DNA from: Pseudonocardiaceae bacterium
GTDB taxonomy: Bacteria; Actinomycetota; Actinomycetes; Mycobacteriales; Pseudonocardiaceae
Assembly: GCA_009377865.1 (NCBI GenBank)
Contig: WHTH01000002.1
Location: 1 to 64,000, forward strand
Length of the DNA: 64,000 bases
Reading direction: 5' to 3'
A program made the position numbers and the translations under genes. The first letter of the stretch is position 1. The number at the start of each line of letters is the position of its first letter. Below are positions 36,208 through 45,164 of the stretch, in pieces. The notes below the pieces were generated by a model, which had not been told where the DNA came from, made no database searches, and was given only the letters and a program-made list of their open reading frames with translations.

Positions 36208-37485
36208 TCAGAACGTGATCGCTACTGCCGGATCGGCGAGCAACGCGCCCACGTCAGCGAGGAACTGCGAGCCCTGCTGCCCGTCGACCACCCGGTGATC
36301 GAAGGACAGCGCGAGCTGGCACACGGTGCGCGGTACGACCGCCCCCTCGACCACCCAGGGCATCTCCCGGATCGCACCGAGCGCGAGGATCCCCGACTCA
36401 CCCGGATTCAGTATGGGGGTACCGGTGTCGACCCCGAACACCCCGACGTTGGTGATGGTGAACGTGCCACCGACCATGTCCGCGGGGGCTGTCCGGCCCT
36501 CTCGCGCCGTCGACGTCAGGGACTCCAGCGCGGCGGCGAGCTCGGCCAGTGACATCGAATCGGCGTGCCGCACCTTCGGCACGACCAGACCCCGCGGCGT
36601 GGCAGCGGCGATGCCGAGGTGGACGTGATCGAAGTAGACGATCTCGCCGCTCGCCTCGTCCCACGAGGCGTTGATGTCGGGTGTGCGCCGCGCCGCGAGG
36701 CACACCGCCTTCGCGGCGAACGCCAGTGGCGTGACTTTGACGTCGCGGAACCCACGCTGCGCCTTCAGCCGCTCCCGCAGCTGCATCATCGGGGTGACGT
36801 CGATGGTGAGGAACTCGGTGACGTGCGGCGCGGAGAACGCGCTGTCCACCACCGCCTGCGCCGTCGCTCGCCGGACACCTCGGACCGGGACCCGCCGCTC
36901 GCCGGTGCCCGGTGTGGCAGCAGGCTCGCTGCCGTTGCTGCCGGCATGTGCGCGCTGCACGTCCTCACGGGTGATGATTCCGTCGCGGCCCGACCCGGTC
37001 AGCGAGCGCAGGTCGACGCCGAGCTCCTTGGCGAGCTTGCGCACCGGCGGCTTGGCCAGCGGCACGAGCGCGGCCGGTGCGGCCGGCTCGGCAACGGGTG
37101 CCTCGGTCGGTGGCGCCTCGGTCGGTGGCGCCGCCGACTTGCGGGCCCGGCGCGTCGGAGTCGACGACTTCGGGCCGTAGCCGACCAGGTTGGGCACCTG
37201 CTCGTCGGAGGATTCCTCCCCCGCCTCGGAGGTCTCGGAGGGATCGAGGTCGATCGTGAGGATCGGCGATCCCACGTGCACCGTCGTCCCGGGCTCGGCG
37301 AGCAACTCGGTGACCACCCCGGGGTAGGGGCAGGGCAACTCGACGGCCGCCTTCGCCGTCTCGATCTCGACGATGATCTGATTGACGGTGACGGTGTCGC
37401 CCGGCGCGACGTGCCAGGTCAGGATCTCCGCCTCGGTGAGACCCTCCCCGACGTCGGGCAGGGGGAACTGCTTGTACTGCGCCAC
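36208..37485 (-). CDS. bkdC: Branched-chain 2-oxoacid dehydrogenase E2 (dihydrolipoyl acyltransferase)
   Basis: This 425-residue protein has one lipoyl domain (1-80) with the lipoylated lysine in VEIETAKAAVEL (Lys45). A Pro/Ala-rich linker (about 100-150) follows, with a PPTEA repeat, then a peripheral-subunit-binding domain (RKLAKELGVDLRSLTGSGRDGII, about 160-190) and the catalytic core. The core ends with the acetyltransferase motif DHRVVDGQQG (His about 395). It passes branched acyl groups to CoA. It is the last gene of the E1alpha-E1beta-E2 operon; no E3 is in the window. Its ribosome site GAAGGAGG is clear. Confidence 0.9.
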   Translation of the reverse strand: MAQYKQFPLPDVGEGLTEAEILTWHVAPGDTVTVNQIIVEIETAKAAVELPCPYPGVVTELLAEPGTTVHVGSPILTIDLDPSETSEAGEESSDEQVPNLVGYGPKSSTPTRRARKSAAPPTEAPPTEAPVAEPAAPAALVPLAKPPVRKLAKELGVDLRSLTGSGRDGIITREDVQRAHAGSNGSEPAATPGTGERRVPVRGVRRATAQAVVDSAFSAPHVTEFLTIDVTPMMQLRERLKAQRGFRDVKVTPLAFAAKAVCLAARRTPDINASWDEASGEIVYFDHVHLGIAAATPRGLVVPKVRHADSMSLAELAAALESLTSTAREGRTAPADMVGGTFTITNVGVFGVDTGTPILNPGESGILALGAIREMPWVVEGAVVPRTVCQLALSFDHRVVDGQQGSQFLADVGALLADPAVAITF

Positions 37486-37495
37486 AGCTCCTCCT

Positions 37496-38518
37496 TCAGT
37501 GCGCGAGAACGCGATCGACGGCGTCGAGCACGCGGTCCAGGTCTGGTAGGTAGTACTCCTCGCATTTCGAGGGCGGGTAGGGGGTGTCGAAACCTGTCAC
37601 CCGGAGCACCGGCGCTTCCAGCGAGTAGAAGCACTCCTGCTGCACCCGCGCGGCCACCTCGGCCGTGATCGACGACTCGCCGGGCGCCTCGGCGACGCAG
37701 ACCAGCCGGCCGGTCCGGCGGACCGCATCGAACACCGGCGCCAGGTCCAGCGGGGACAGCGTGCGCAGGTCGATGACCTCGAGCTCGCAGTCGGCCGCCG
37801 CGGCCGCATCCAGCACGGTGCGCACCATCGGCCCGTAAGCCACCACCGTGGCGGCCGATCCCGTCCGCAGCACCCGCGAGGTGTGCAGCGGCCGGGGTTT
37901 CACCGAGGTGTCGAGCTCCGATTTCTCCCAGTACCGCCGTTTGGGTTCGAAGAAGATCACCGGATCGTCGCTGTCGATGGCCTGCTGAATCATCCAGTAG
38001 GCGTCGGCCGCGTTCGAGCATGCCACCACCTTGAGCCCCGCGACGTGCGCGAACAGCGACTCGGGTGACTCCGAATGGTGCTCGACGGCGCCGATGCCGC
38101 CGCCGAACGGGATGCGCACGACCAGCCGCATCGGCAGCTTGCCCTGCGAGCGGTAGCGCAGTTTCGACAGCTGCGAGACGATCTGATCGAAGCCGGGGAA
38201 CACGAACCCGTCGAACTGGATCTCGCAGACCGGCCGGAAGCCGCGCAGCGCGAGTCCGATTGCGGTACCGATGATCCCGGACTCGGCCAGCGGGGTGTCG
38301 AGCACCCGCTGCTCACCGAAGTCCTTCTGCAGGCCGTCGGTGATGCGGAAGACGCCGCCGAGCTTGCCGATGTCCTCGCCCATGAGGATGACCTTGTCGT
38401 CGCCCTCCATCGCGGCGCGCAGCCCGTCGTTGAGCGCCTTGGCCAAGGTGATATTGGAGGGCCCGTTGGAGGGGCCCTGCCCGCCGGACCCGGCGCGGTC
38501 CGTCGCGGGCGCGGCCAT
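37496..38518 (-). CDS. bkdB: Branched-chain 2-oxoacid dehydrogenase E1 beta subunit
   Basis: This encodes 340 residues counted from the ATG at 38518; a GTG at 38521 just before it is also possible. The E1alpha stop overlaps this start. Recognisable blocks are ILMGEDIGKLGGVFRIT, FDTPLAESGI-type spacing (VLDTPLAESGIIGTAIGLAL), and EIQFDGFVFPGFDQIVSQLSKLRYRS. The alpha-keto acid dehydrogenase beta fold binds thiamine diphosphate at the interface with E1alpha. It works with the adjacent subunits to decarboxylate 2-oxo acids from valine, leucine and isoleucine. Confidence 0.9.
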   Translation of the reverse strand: MAAPATDRAGSGGQGPSNGPSNITLAKALNDGLRAAMEGDDKVILMGEDIGKLGGVFRITDGLQKDFGEQRVLDTPLAESGIIGTAIGLALRGFRPVCEIQFDGFVFPGFDQIVSQLSKLRYRSQGKLPMRLVVRIPFGGGIGAVEHHSESPESLFAHVAGLKVVACSNAADAYWMIQQAIDSDDPVIFFEPKRRYWEKSELDTSVKPRPLHTSRVLRTGSAATVVAYGPMVRTVLDAAAAADCELEVIDLRTLSPLDLAPVFDAVRRTGRLVCVAEAPGESSITAEVAARVQQECFYSLEAPVLRVTGFDTPYPPSKCEEYYLPDLDRVLDAVDRVLAH

Positions 38519-39798
38519 CACCGGTCACCCGCTGTATCGATGCTCGAACCCGCAAGCGGTTCTTCGGTATCGATGCTCGAACCCGCAAGCGGTTCTTCGG
38601 TATCGACGAAGGTCGCGTGGTAGGCGAGGAACTCCTCGCGCTGCGCCTGCACCGGCGGCGACGCCTCCGCGTACACCTCGGAGAAGATCCGCTCCGGGCC
38701 GGGCTGCGGCATCGCCTCGGCGTGTGAGCGCACCCGCTGTGCCAGCTCGTCGGACTCGGCGGCCACGCCGTCGAAGAAGTCCTGCCCGGCGAGCCCCTCG
38801 CGGACCAGGTGCACCCGGACCCGCTCGATGGGGTCCCTGAGTTTCCAGGCCTCCAGCTCTTCGGCGAGCCGGTAACGGGTCGCGTCGTCGGACGTGGTGT
38901 GTGCATCCATGCGGTAGGTGAAGGCCTCGATCAGCACGGGACCGTTACCGGTTCGGCACTCTTCGAGCGCCCAGCGGGTGACCGCCAGTGTGGCGAGCAC
39001 GTCGTTGCCGTCCACCCGGATCCCGGGGAAGCCGTAGCCCTGCGCGCGACGGTAGAGCGGCACCCGGCTCTGGCGCTCGGTCGGCTCGGAGACCGCCCAC
39101 TGGTTGTTCTGACAGAAGAAGAGCACCGGGGCGTCGTAGACCGCGGCCCATACGAAGCTCTCGTGCACGTCGCCCTGCGACGTCGCGCCGTCACCGAAGA
39201 AGCAGATCGTGGCTTCACCGGTCTCGCTGTCGCCGATCATTCCCTCGAAGCGCTGACCCATGGCGTAACCGGTGGCGTGGAGACACTGGTTGGCGATGAC
39301 GATCGTGTAGAGCTGAAACCCGGTGTCGTTCGGATCCCAGGAGCCATGGTCGGTGCCGCGCCAGACGCCGAGCAGCTCGGTGGGGTCCACGCCGCGGCAC
39401 CAGGCGATGCCGTGCTCGCGGTAGGAGGGAAACGCCATGTCCTGCGGCGCCATCGCTCGGCCTGCGCCGATCTGCGCCGCCTCTTGGCCGAGCAGCGGCA
39501 CCCAGATACCGAGCTGGCCCTGCCGCTGCAGGGCATTGCCTTCCCGGTCGACGCGACGGACGAGCACCATGTCCCGGTAGAGCGACTTGAGCTCCGCAGC
39601 GCTGATCTCCAGGTCGAAATCGGGGTGGGATACCCGCTCGCCCTCGGGATTGAGCAGCTGCACGCCGCCCTCACTGGTGGCTCGTAGCCCAGCGATGACC
39701 TGCTCGGCGGAGGGTTCGGCCTCGACGGCGGTGGCGGCGGCGTGGGTGCCGGACGCGTGTTGCCTCCAGGATGGCGGCTCGTGCGGCGGGGACGGCAT
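38518..39798 (-). CDS. bkdA: Branched-chain 2-oxoacid dehydrogenase E1 alpha subunit
   Basis: The ATG at 39798 follows GAGGAG at about six bases. The 426-residue protein has the thiamine-diphosphate motif FFGDGATSQGDVHE with the matching NNQW, and RMDAHTTSDD, the phosphorylation-loop region of E1alpha proteins. The C-terminal tail carries a duplicated 11-residue element caused by an exact 33-base tandem repeat, just before the stop. The protein catalyses decarboxylation of branched 2-oxo acids and reductive acylation of E2. It is first in the operon, and the next start overlaps its stop. Confidence 0.9.
   Translation of the reverse strand: MPSPPHEPPSWRQHASGTHAAATAVEAEPSAEQVIAGLRATSEGGVQLLNPEGERVSHPDFDLEISAAELKSLYRDMVLVRRVDREGNALQRQGQLGIWVPLLGQEAAQIGAGRAMAPQDMAFPSYREHGIAWCRGVDPTELLGVWRGTDHGSWDPNDTGFQLYTIVIANQCLHATGYAMGQRFEGMIGDSETGEATICFFGDGATSQGDVHESFVWAAVYDAPVLFFCQNNQWAVSEPTERQSRVPLYRRAQGYGFPGIRVDGNDVLATLAVTRWALEECRTGNGPVLIEAFTYRMDAHTTSDDATRYRLAEELEAWKLRDPIERVRVHLVREGLAGQDFFDGVAAESDELAQRVRSHAEAMPQPGPERIFSEVYAEASPPVQAQREEFLAYHATFVDTEEPLAGSSIDTEEPLAGSSIDTAGDR
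38535..38600 (-). repeat. bkdA: 33-base tandem duplication at the 3' end of bkdA
   Basis: Two identical 33-base units (38535-38567 and 38568-38600) lie end to end, and the following six bases begin a third. The repeat keeps the frame and duplicates an acidic EEPLAGSSIDT element in the E1alpha C-terminus. This is a recent event because the copies are identical. Confidence 0.85.
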
Positions 39799-40017
39799 AC
39801 GCCTCTCCTCAAGGTCTCGCCGGGGCGCCCACTCGTGATGGGCCACGGCACATCCGACCGGCTCGCCGCCCCGGGGTGGGGGGCGACGGAAGCCCATCGG
39901 CTCGACGGATCACTGCACCGCTCATCGTGGCACGAGCGGGGTGTCATCCGGGAGGGTCGAGGCGGCGCTAACCGTGTGATGCTCACCGGCCGGTGACGCA
40001 CCCGGCACTCCAGGGAG

Positions 40018-40311
40018 TCAGTAGCGGTCGCGCGGATCGTCGCGCCGGGGCTGCTGGTTTCCGGGGTGCGGGCCCCGTGGCTGCTGCCCTGGGTACGGCT
40101 TGCCCCACTGCCCGCCGCGCGGGCGCTGACCGGTCAGGTCGTCGGTCTTGCGGACCGCCTTGTCGATCTGCTCGCGGTAACGACCCTTCGTCTGCTTGTC
40201 GGCGAAGTTAGCTGCCTTGTCGGTGTACCTGCGGACCTTGTCCGGGTTCTGCTGCGCGTAGCGCTGAGCCTTGCTCAGGAGGCTGCGGGCAGTACCCAGC
40301 CTGCTCAACAT
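40018..40311 (-). CDS. Small antitoxin-like helical protein (MT0933 type)
   Basis: This 97-residue protein has an amphipathic basic helix (LGTARSLLSKAQRYAQQNPDKVRRYTDKAANFADKQT) followed by a glycine/glutamine/proline-rich tail. This matches proteins annotated as Rv0909/MT0933-like antitoxins in actinobacteria. No toxin gene is adjacent here, so an antitoxin role is uncertain; the neighbours are a DivIVA-like gene and the E1alpha gene. The start at 40311 lacks a good ribosome site. It is probably a cytosolic or DNA-associated protein. Confidence 0.6.
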   Translation of the reverse strand: MLSRLGTARSLLSKAQRYAQQNPDKVRRYTDKAANFADKQTKGRYREQIDKAVRKTDDLTGQRPRGGQWGKPYPGQQPRGPHPGNQQPRRDDPRDRY

Positions 40312-40414
40312 ACTGAAATGCTCATAGGTTGCGCTCCTCGTCTATGACGGACGGGATCAATCCTCGCCGGTACGAGGCGACCATGCCACTCGCCGTTCCG
40401 GCGACCCGCCCCGG

Positions 40415-40887
40415 CTATCCGTCGGACTGCCAGGACGGGTCGAAGTGCTCGTCGAGCACGTTCTTGGTGCTACGCAGCCGCTGCTGGACATCATCGCGCA
40501 GGGCGTTGAGCTGCTCGGACGCGGCCCGGGCCTGCTCGATGATCGACGAGGCCTCGTTCCGGCACGCTGCCGGATCTCCGCGGCCTCCTCCTCGGCCAGC
40601 CGCAGGATCTTCTCCACCCGGTTGCCGAAGCCGACGTCGGGGTCGGGCACCCGCCGCTCGAGCTCACCGCGCGCTGATGCCAGCTCCTCCTCCAGGCCGG
40701 CGGTTCGCTCCCGCGCCGCAGCCAGCGCCTGCTCGGCGGTGGCCAGCTCGTCGCCGAGGAATCGCAGCCGCTCATCGACCTGCTCGCGGTCGTAGCCGCG
40801 CAGCACGATGTCGAAGTGTATGTCGCCGGGATCGTTGGACGCCAGACCCGCCAAACCCCATGCCTCCGCTCCTGCCGCGGCACTCAC
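40415..40887 (-). pseudogene. Short DivIVA-like coiled-coil protein, frameshifted
   Basis: Starting at GTG 40887 the frame gives FDIVLRGYDREQVDERLRFL, the first DivIVA-like segment, and a coiled coil to EAAEIRQRAG. At about 40560 a single-base deletion changes the frame, and a different frame continues EASSIIEQARAASEQLNALRDDV and ends VLDEHFDPSWQSDG at 40415. Together the parts make about 157 residues, the size of short DivIVA/SepIVA-like proteins that organise wall growth or division. It is either a real frameshift mutation or a missing base in the assembly; the intact reading after the site argues that it was functional recently. Confidence 0.65.
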
Positions 40888-40929
40888 CCCGCAGCTGACG
40901 GTACCGGTACGGGGAACAAGGATGCGGTC

Positions 40930-41814
40930 ATGAACACGCCGACGCTGGCGCTCGATGTCGGCGGGACGAAGCTGGCCGCCGCGCTGGTGGACACTGCGGG
41001 CCGGGTGCTGCGCAGCACCCGGCGTCGCACCCCGGCCGTCGGGGTGTGGGACGAGGTGTCGGCGATGCTCCGCGACGTACGGGGCTCGGCCCCGATCCGC
41101 GGGATCGGGATCAGCTGCGTCGGGCCGATCGACCTGATGGCCGGCACCGTGAGCCCCGTCAACATCACCGAATGGATGCGCTTCCCGCTGCGCGACCGGG
41201 TCGCTGCGCTCGTAGGTGACCTGCCGGTGGCGCTGGCCAACGACGGCGTCTGCATGGCACTGGGCGAGCAACGCCATGGTGCCAGGGGCGGTTCGCCCTA
41301 CCTTTTCGGAGTGGTGGTGTCGACCGGGGTCGGCGGGGGTCTCGTTGCCGGCGGACGGCCGGTACTGGGGCGCAGCGGCAACGCCGGGCATGTCGGTCAC
41401 GTCGTCGTCGAACCCGGTGGCGACCCGTGCGGCTGCGGTGGCCGGGGGTGTCTGGAGACGGTGACGTCCGGACCGCACCTGGTGCGCTGGGCCCGGCAGC
41501 GGGGCTGGGCGGGCGACGATGCGGCCGCGCTGGCCACCTCGGCGCGGGCGGGAGATGCGGTGGCGCGGCGCGCGTTCCGGCGTGGCGGGCTGGCCCTGGG
41601 CCGGGCGCTGGCATCAGTGGCGGCGGTGTGCGACGTCGACCTGATCGTGCTCGGCGGCGGGGTCGCGGAAGCGGCCGAGTTGCTGCTCGACCCGACACGG
41701 GAGGCGCTAGCCGAGCATGCCCGGCTAGAGTTCCTGCGCAGCGCGCGGGTGGTCCCGGCCTCGCTCGGGTCCGCCGGCGGACTCGTGGGTGCCGCCGCAT
41801 TGCTCGATGCGTGA
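40930..41814 (+). CDS. ROK-family sugar kinase
   Basis: This 294-residue protein begins with the phosphate-binding DVGGTKLAAAL. It has the catalytic region ANDGVCMALGE with the aspartate, VVSTGVGGGLV, and the zinc motif GDPCGCGGRGCLE that defines ROK kinases. They phosphorylate glucose, fructose or N-acetylhexosamines. No DNA-binding winged helix precedes the kinase, so it is an enzyme and not a ROK repressor. It lies opposite the short DivIVA-like gene and upstream of the LCP gene. Confidence 0.85.
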   Translation: MNTPTLALDVGGTKLAAALVDTAGRVLRSTRRRTPAVGVWDEVSAMLRDVRGSAPIRGIGISCVGPIDLMAGTVSPVNITEWMRFPLRDRVAALVGDLPVALANDGVCMALGEQRHGARGGSPYLFGVVVSTGVGGGLVAGGRPVLGRSGNAGHVGHVVVEPGGDPCGCGGRGCLETVTSGPHLVRWARQRGWAGDDAAALATSARAGDAVARRAFRRGGLALGRALASVAAVCDVDLIVLGGGVAEAAELLLDPTREALAEHARLEFLRSARVVPASLGSAGGLVGAAALLDA

Positions 41815-41906
41815 CACACGCCCTGGCCGGTTGCCACACGTCTTGCCTGCCGGGCAGCTGACTAGGGTGACACCACCGGAACGGGCTGGCAGAGCAGGAG
41901 AAGACG

Positions 41907-43097
41907 GTGAGCAACTCGGGACGACCTCGGTGGGGACGGCCGAGGCAGGATCCGTTCGCGGAGCCGTACCGCCCGACCGCAGCGCGCCCGGGTGGAGGCC
42001 GTGGTTCGGCGCCGCCGCCCCGGAACGCGCCGCCGCCCCGGAACGCGCCGCGCCCGCGCGGTGCGCCCCCGCCGCACGGCGGGGGTGCACCTCCCAATCG
42101 GCCGCCGAACCGGCCGGCACGGCCCCCGGCATTCCCGCGCCGGCGCCGCCCGGGCAGCACGCTGGGACGCATCCTGCTGGTGCTGGTGCTGGTGCTGGCC
42201 GCACTGGGCATCTACGTCGACCTGTCGCTGACCAGGATCGACGCACTGGGCGACTATTCCGACCGGGTGGGCAACACTCCGGGGACGAACTGGCTGATCG
42301 TGGGCTCGGACAGCCGGCAGGGGCTGTCGGAGGACGAGCAATCCGAGCTGGATACCGGCGATACGGCCGGCGGGCGCACCGACACGGTCATGCTGCTGCA
42401 CATCCCGTCTCTCGGTGGCGGGGATCCGACGCTGGTGAGCCTGCCGCGCGACTCCGCGGTGCCCGTCCCCGGTGAGGGCCGGCTCAAGCTCAACGCGGCG
42501 TACTCGATCGGCGGGCCGCAGCTGCTGACGCAGACGGTCGAGACCGTCTCCGGGGTGCACATCGATCACTACGCCGAGATCGGGTTTTCCGGGTTCTCCG
42601 GGGTCGTGGACGACATCGGCGGTGTCGAGATGTGCCTCGACGAGCCGATCGACGACCCGCTCGCCGGCATCGACCTGCCGGCAGGCTGCCAGCAGCTGTC
42701 CGGCCAGCAGTCGCTGGGCTACGTGCGCACCCGCGCCACACCGGCCGCAGATCTCGACCGCGTGGAACGGCAGCGGGAGTTCCTCGGCGCGTTGCTCGGC
42801 CGCGCCACCAACCCGGCCGTGCTGCTCAACCCGTTCCGCCTCGTGCCGCTGGTGACCGGGGCACCCGAGGCACTTACGGTCGACGACGGCGACCACATCT
42901 GGCACCTCGCGCGGCTGGGATGGACGATGCGTGGCATCTCGAACGGCGACGTCGTGACGACGACCGTCCCCATCGACGGGTTTGAGCAACTCGACAGCGG
43001 CGGGTCGGCGGTGTCCTGGGACCAGGACGCCGCGCTGACGCTGTTCGAGGCGCTGGCCAACGACGAGCCCGTCCCCCCCGAGATCCTCCCTGGCTGA
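41907..43097 (+). CDS. LytR-CpsA-Psr (LCP) family cell-wall ligase
   Basis: A GTG start at 41907 follows AGGAGAAG. The 396-residue protein has an 80-residue cytosolic Pro/Arg/Gly-rich tail with short internal repeats (PPPRNA), a membrane helix at about 85-107, then the LCP domain. Signature blocks are LIVGSDSRQG, GGRTDTVMLLHIP (the RTD motif), LVSLPRDSAVPVPG and LGYVRTRA with the substrate arginines. LCP enzymes transfer polyprenyl-pyrophosphate-linked glycans to peptidoglycan, as Lcp1 does with arabinogalactan. It could attach the surface glycan made by the earlier gene cluster, but it is not adjacent. A hairpin follows the stop. Confidence 0.9.
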   Translation: MSNSGRPRWGRPRQDPFAEPYRPTAARPGGGRGSAPPPRNAPPPRNAPRPRGAPPPHGGGAPPNRPPNRPARPPAFPRRRRPGSTLGRILLVLVLVLAALGIYVDLSLTRIDALGDYSDRVGNTPGTNWLIVGSDSRQGLSEDEQSELDTGDTAGGRTDTVMLLHIPSLGGGDPTLVSLPRDSAVPVPGEGRLKLNAAYSIGGPQLLTQTVETVSGVHIDHYAEIGFSGFSGVVDDIGGVEMCLDEPIDDPLAGIDLPAGCQQLSGQQSLGYVRTRATPAADLDRVERQREFLGALLGRATNPAVLLNPFRLVPLVTGAPEALTVDDGDHIWHLARLGWTMRGISNGDVVTTTVPIDGFEQLDSGGSAVSWDQDAALTLFEALANDEPVPPEILPG

Positions 43098-43103
43098 CGC
43101 CCT

Positions 43104-43143
43104 GTGAGTGGCGATACGAGTCCTGACTCGCATCGCCACTCAC
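43104..43143 (+). terminator. Hairpin terminator after the LCP gene
   Basis: An almost perfect inverted repeat of 19-base arms with a two-base loop and one A:C mismatch spans 43104-43143. It starts seven bases after the LCP stop and lies before the convergent AhpD-like gene (ends 43174). No run of thymines follows, so it may act as a bidirectional, U-less terminator, common in actinobacteria. Confidence 0.65.
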
Positions 43144-43173
43144 GACCTGTCCACAGGGTCAGGCGCGGCCCAG

Positions 43174-43773
43174 TCAGGTGCGGCCCAGCGCGAAGAACTC
43201 GTCGTTGGGGCGCAGCGCCATCAGGTGCGCGAGCCGGTTGGACATCGCGAACAGGGCGGTGATCGCGCCGATGTCCCAGATCTCGTCGTCGGACAGTCCC
43301 GCAGTGCGGGCGGCGTCGAGGTCGGCGTCGGACAACTCCGCCGAGCGGGTGGCCAGCACGAGGGCGAGGTCGACGATCGCCCGCTGCCGCGGCTCGAGCG
43401 GCGCGCTCCACGGGTTGGCGGCGACGTGATCGGCGAGCTGCGGGTCCTTGCTCCGGATGCGCAGGATCGCACCGTGCGCCACCACGCAGTAGGTGCAGTG
43501 GTTGGCGCCCGACGTCGCGACGACGACGAGCTCACGCTCGGCGCGGGACAGCCCGTCATCGGAGCTGATGCCTCGACCCTGCGAGCAGGTCTCGGGAGTC
43601 ATCAACGCGTCGTGGTAGTCGAGGAACGCGCGCAGCTCCGCGGGTCGTCGCGCCAGTGCTCGGAAGATGTTGGGTACGAATCCCGACTTCTCCGCGATCA
43701 CGCCGACCCGCTCCCGCAGGTCGTCGGGAAACTCCGACAGCTCCACCACACCGAACCGGCTCACCTCGCTCAT
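43174..43773 (-). CDS. AhpD-like carboxymuconolactone-decarboxylase-family peroxidase-related enzyme
   Basis: This 199-residue protein starts at the ATG 43773 (SEVSRFGVVE). The CTYCVVAHGAI block (Cys-x-x-Cys with a downstream His) is the active site of AhpD-like peroxidases. The N-terminal VPNIFRALARRPAEL and later WSAPLEPRQRAIVDLALVL fit the peroxidase-related branch. It may reduce hydroperoxides through its vicinal cysteines; whether lipoyl proteins reduce it, as for AhpD, is unknown. It is convergent with the LCP gene. Confidence 0.8.
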   Translation of the reverse strand: MSEVSRFGVVELSEFPDDLRERVGVIAEKSGFVPNIFRALARRPAELRAFLDYHDALMTPETCSQGRGISSDDGLSRAERELVVVATSGANHCTYCVVAHGAILRIRSKDPQLADHVAANPWSAPLEPRQRAIVDLALVLATRSAELSDADLDAARTAGLSDDEIWDIGAITALFAMSNRLAHLMALRPNDEFFALGRT

Positions 43774-43985
43774 ACCGGCGACGCTACTCACGTCGTAGGG
43801 GTCGACGGGGAGGCGGGGCGCCGGTTGTACGCCTTGCTCATCGTGCAACCGGACGACCAAGAGTACCGGGCTGAGGGTCGCGCGGTGATCGAGTCGGTCC
43901 GGTTCGGCTGACCGGAATCGAGGCGGCAGCAGGTCGTGGAAATGGCATCATCGTCATGCTGGCTCGAGAGACAGGGAGCGCGCCG

Positions 43986-45164
43986 ATGAGTGAGGATGCG
44001 GTGGTCGACGAACTGCTGGCCGCCGTCGCGGCCAGCCCGGACGTGGTGGCGCTGCGGCTGCGGCTGGTGGCACTGCTGGCCGAACGCGGTCGGCACGCCG
44101 AGGCGCTCGAACACTGCACGGTGGCGTTGCGCCACGACCCTGGCAACGCCGACGCCATGGCTGCCCTGCAGCAGGTCAGCAGCGGGCTGTCAGCGTCGGG
44201 AGGTGGCTTCGACTGGTCGGCCGCCGAGGAGCAGGTATCAGACCTGGCCGAGCCGGCCTTCGTGCAGGACTACCAGCCGACGGCCGTCGAGGAGGATGTC
44301 GCGCGGCCGGGAGTGCGACTCGTCGACGTCGGCGGTATGACCGAGGTCAAGGAACGGCTCGAACTCGCGCTGCTGGGGCCGATGCGCAACCCGGAGGTGG
44401 CCAAGGCGTTCGGCAAGAACACCCGGGGCGGGCTGCTGCTCTACGGCCCGCCGGGCTGCGGTAAGACGTTCATCGCCTCGGCTGTCGCGGGTGAGCTCGG
44501 CGCACGCTTCTATCCGGTGGCGCTGTCGGACGTGCTCGACATGTGGCTGGGCAACAGCGAGCGCAACCTCAAGGAGATCTTCGACGTCGCCCGGCGGTCC
44601 GCGCCGTGCGTGTTGTTCTTCGACGAGATCGACGCGATCGGGCAGAAGCGCTCGCAGCTACGGCATTCCGGGATGCGCAACGTCGTCAACCAGCTGCTGG
44701 CCGAGCTCGACTCGGCACAGGATCGCAACGAGGGCGTCTTCGTGCTCGGCGCGACCAACCACCCGTGGGATGTCGACACGGCGTTGCGGCGGCCGGGCCG
44801 TTTCGACCGGATGCTACTCGTGCTGCCGCCGGATCCGCCCGCGCGGGCTGCGATCCTGCGGTATCACCTGCGGGACCGTCCGCTGTCCGGGATCGACCTC
44901 GACGCCCTGGCGCGCTCCACGCCCGAGTTCTCGGGCGCCGACCTCGCGCACCTGTGCGAGTCGGCCACCGAGCGCGCGATGTCGGACTCCATCAACACCG
45001 GCACCGTCCAGCCCGTGACCATGGGCGACTTCACCACCGCGCTGCGCGAGGTCAAGCCCAGCACCGGCGCCTGGTTCGCCACCGCCCGCAACGTCGCCAC
45101 CTTCGCCAACGCCGACGGCAGCTACGACGACCTGGTCCGCTACCTCAAGTCGCGAAAGCGATGA
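43986..45164 (+). CDS. AAA+ ATPase of the classic p97/VPS4 type, with N-terminal TPR helices
   Basis: The ATG at 43986 is preferred over 43956, as AGGGAGC lies before it. The 392-residue product has TPR-like helices (about 1-60) and then an AAA module. Walker A is GPPGCGKTFIA, Walker B is VLFFDEIDAI, and the arginine-finger region is LRRPGRFDRML. The ending DLVRYLKSRKR is basic. Its stop overlaps the start of the next gene by four bases. AAA+ ATPases with N-terminal TPRs (EccA) occur in ESX systems; this one has a different AAA subclass but lies directly before WXG100-like genes, so an EccA-like role is possible (inference). Confidence 0.8.
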   Translation: MSEDAVVDELLAAVAASPDVVALRLRLVALLAERGRHAEALEHCTVALRHDPGNADAMAALQQVSSGLSASGGGFDWSAAEEQVSDLAEPAFVQDYQPTAVEEDVARPGVRLVDVGGMTEVKERLELALLGPMRNPEVAKAFGKNTRGGLLLYGPPGCGKTFIASAVAGELGARFYPVALSDVLDMWLGNSERNLKEIFDVARRSAPCVLFFDEIDAIGQKRSQLRHSGMRNVVNQLLAELDSAQDRNEGVFVLGATNHPWDVDTALRRPGRFDRMLLVLPPDPPARAAILRYHLRDRPLSGIDLDALARSTPEFSGADLAHLCESATERAMSDSINTGTVQPVTMGDFTTALREVKPSTGAWFATARNVATFANADGSYDDLVRYLKSRKR

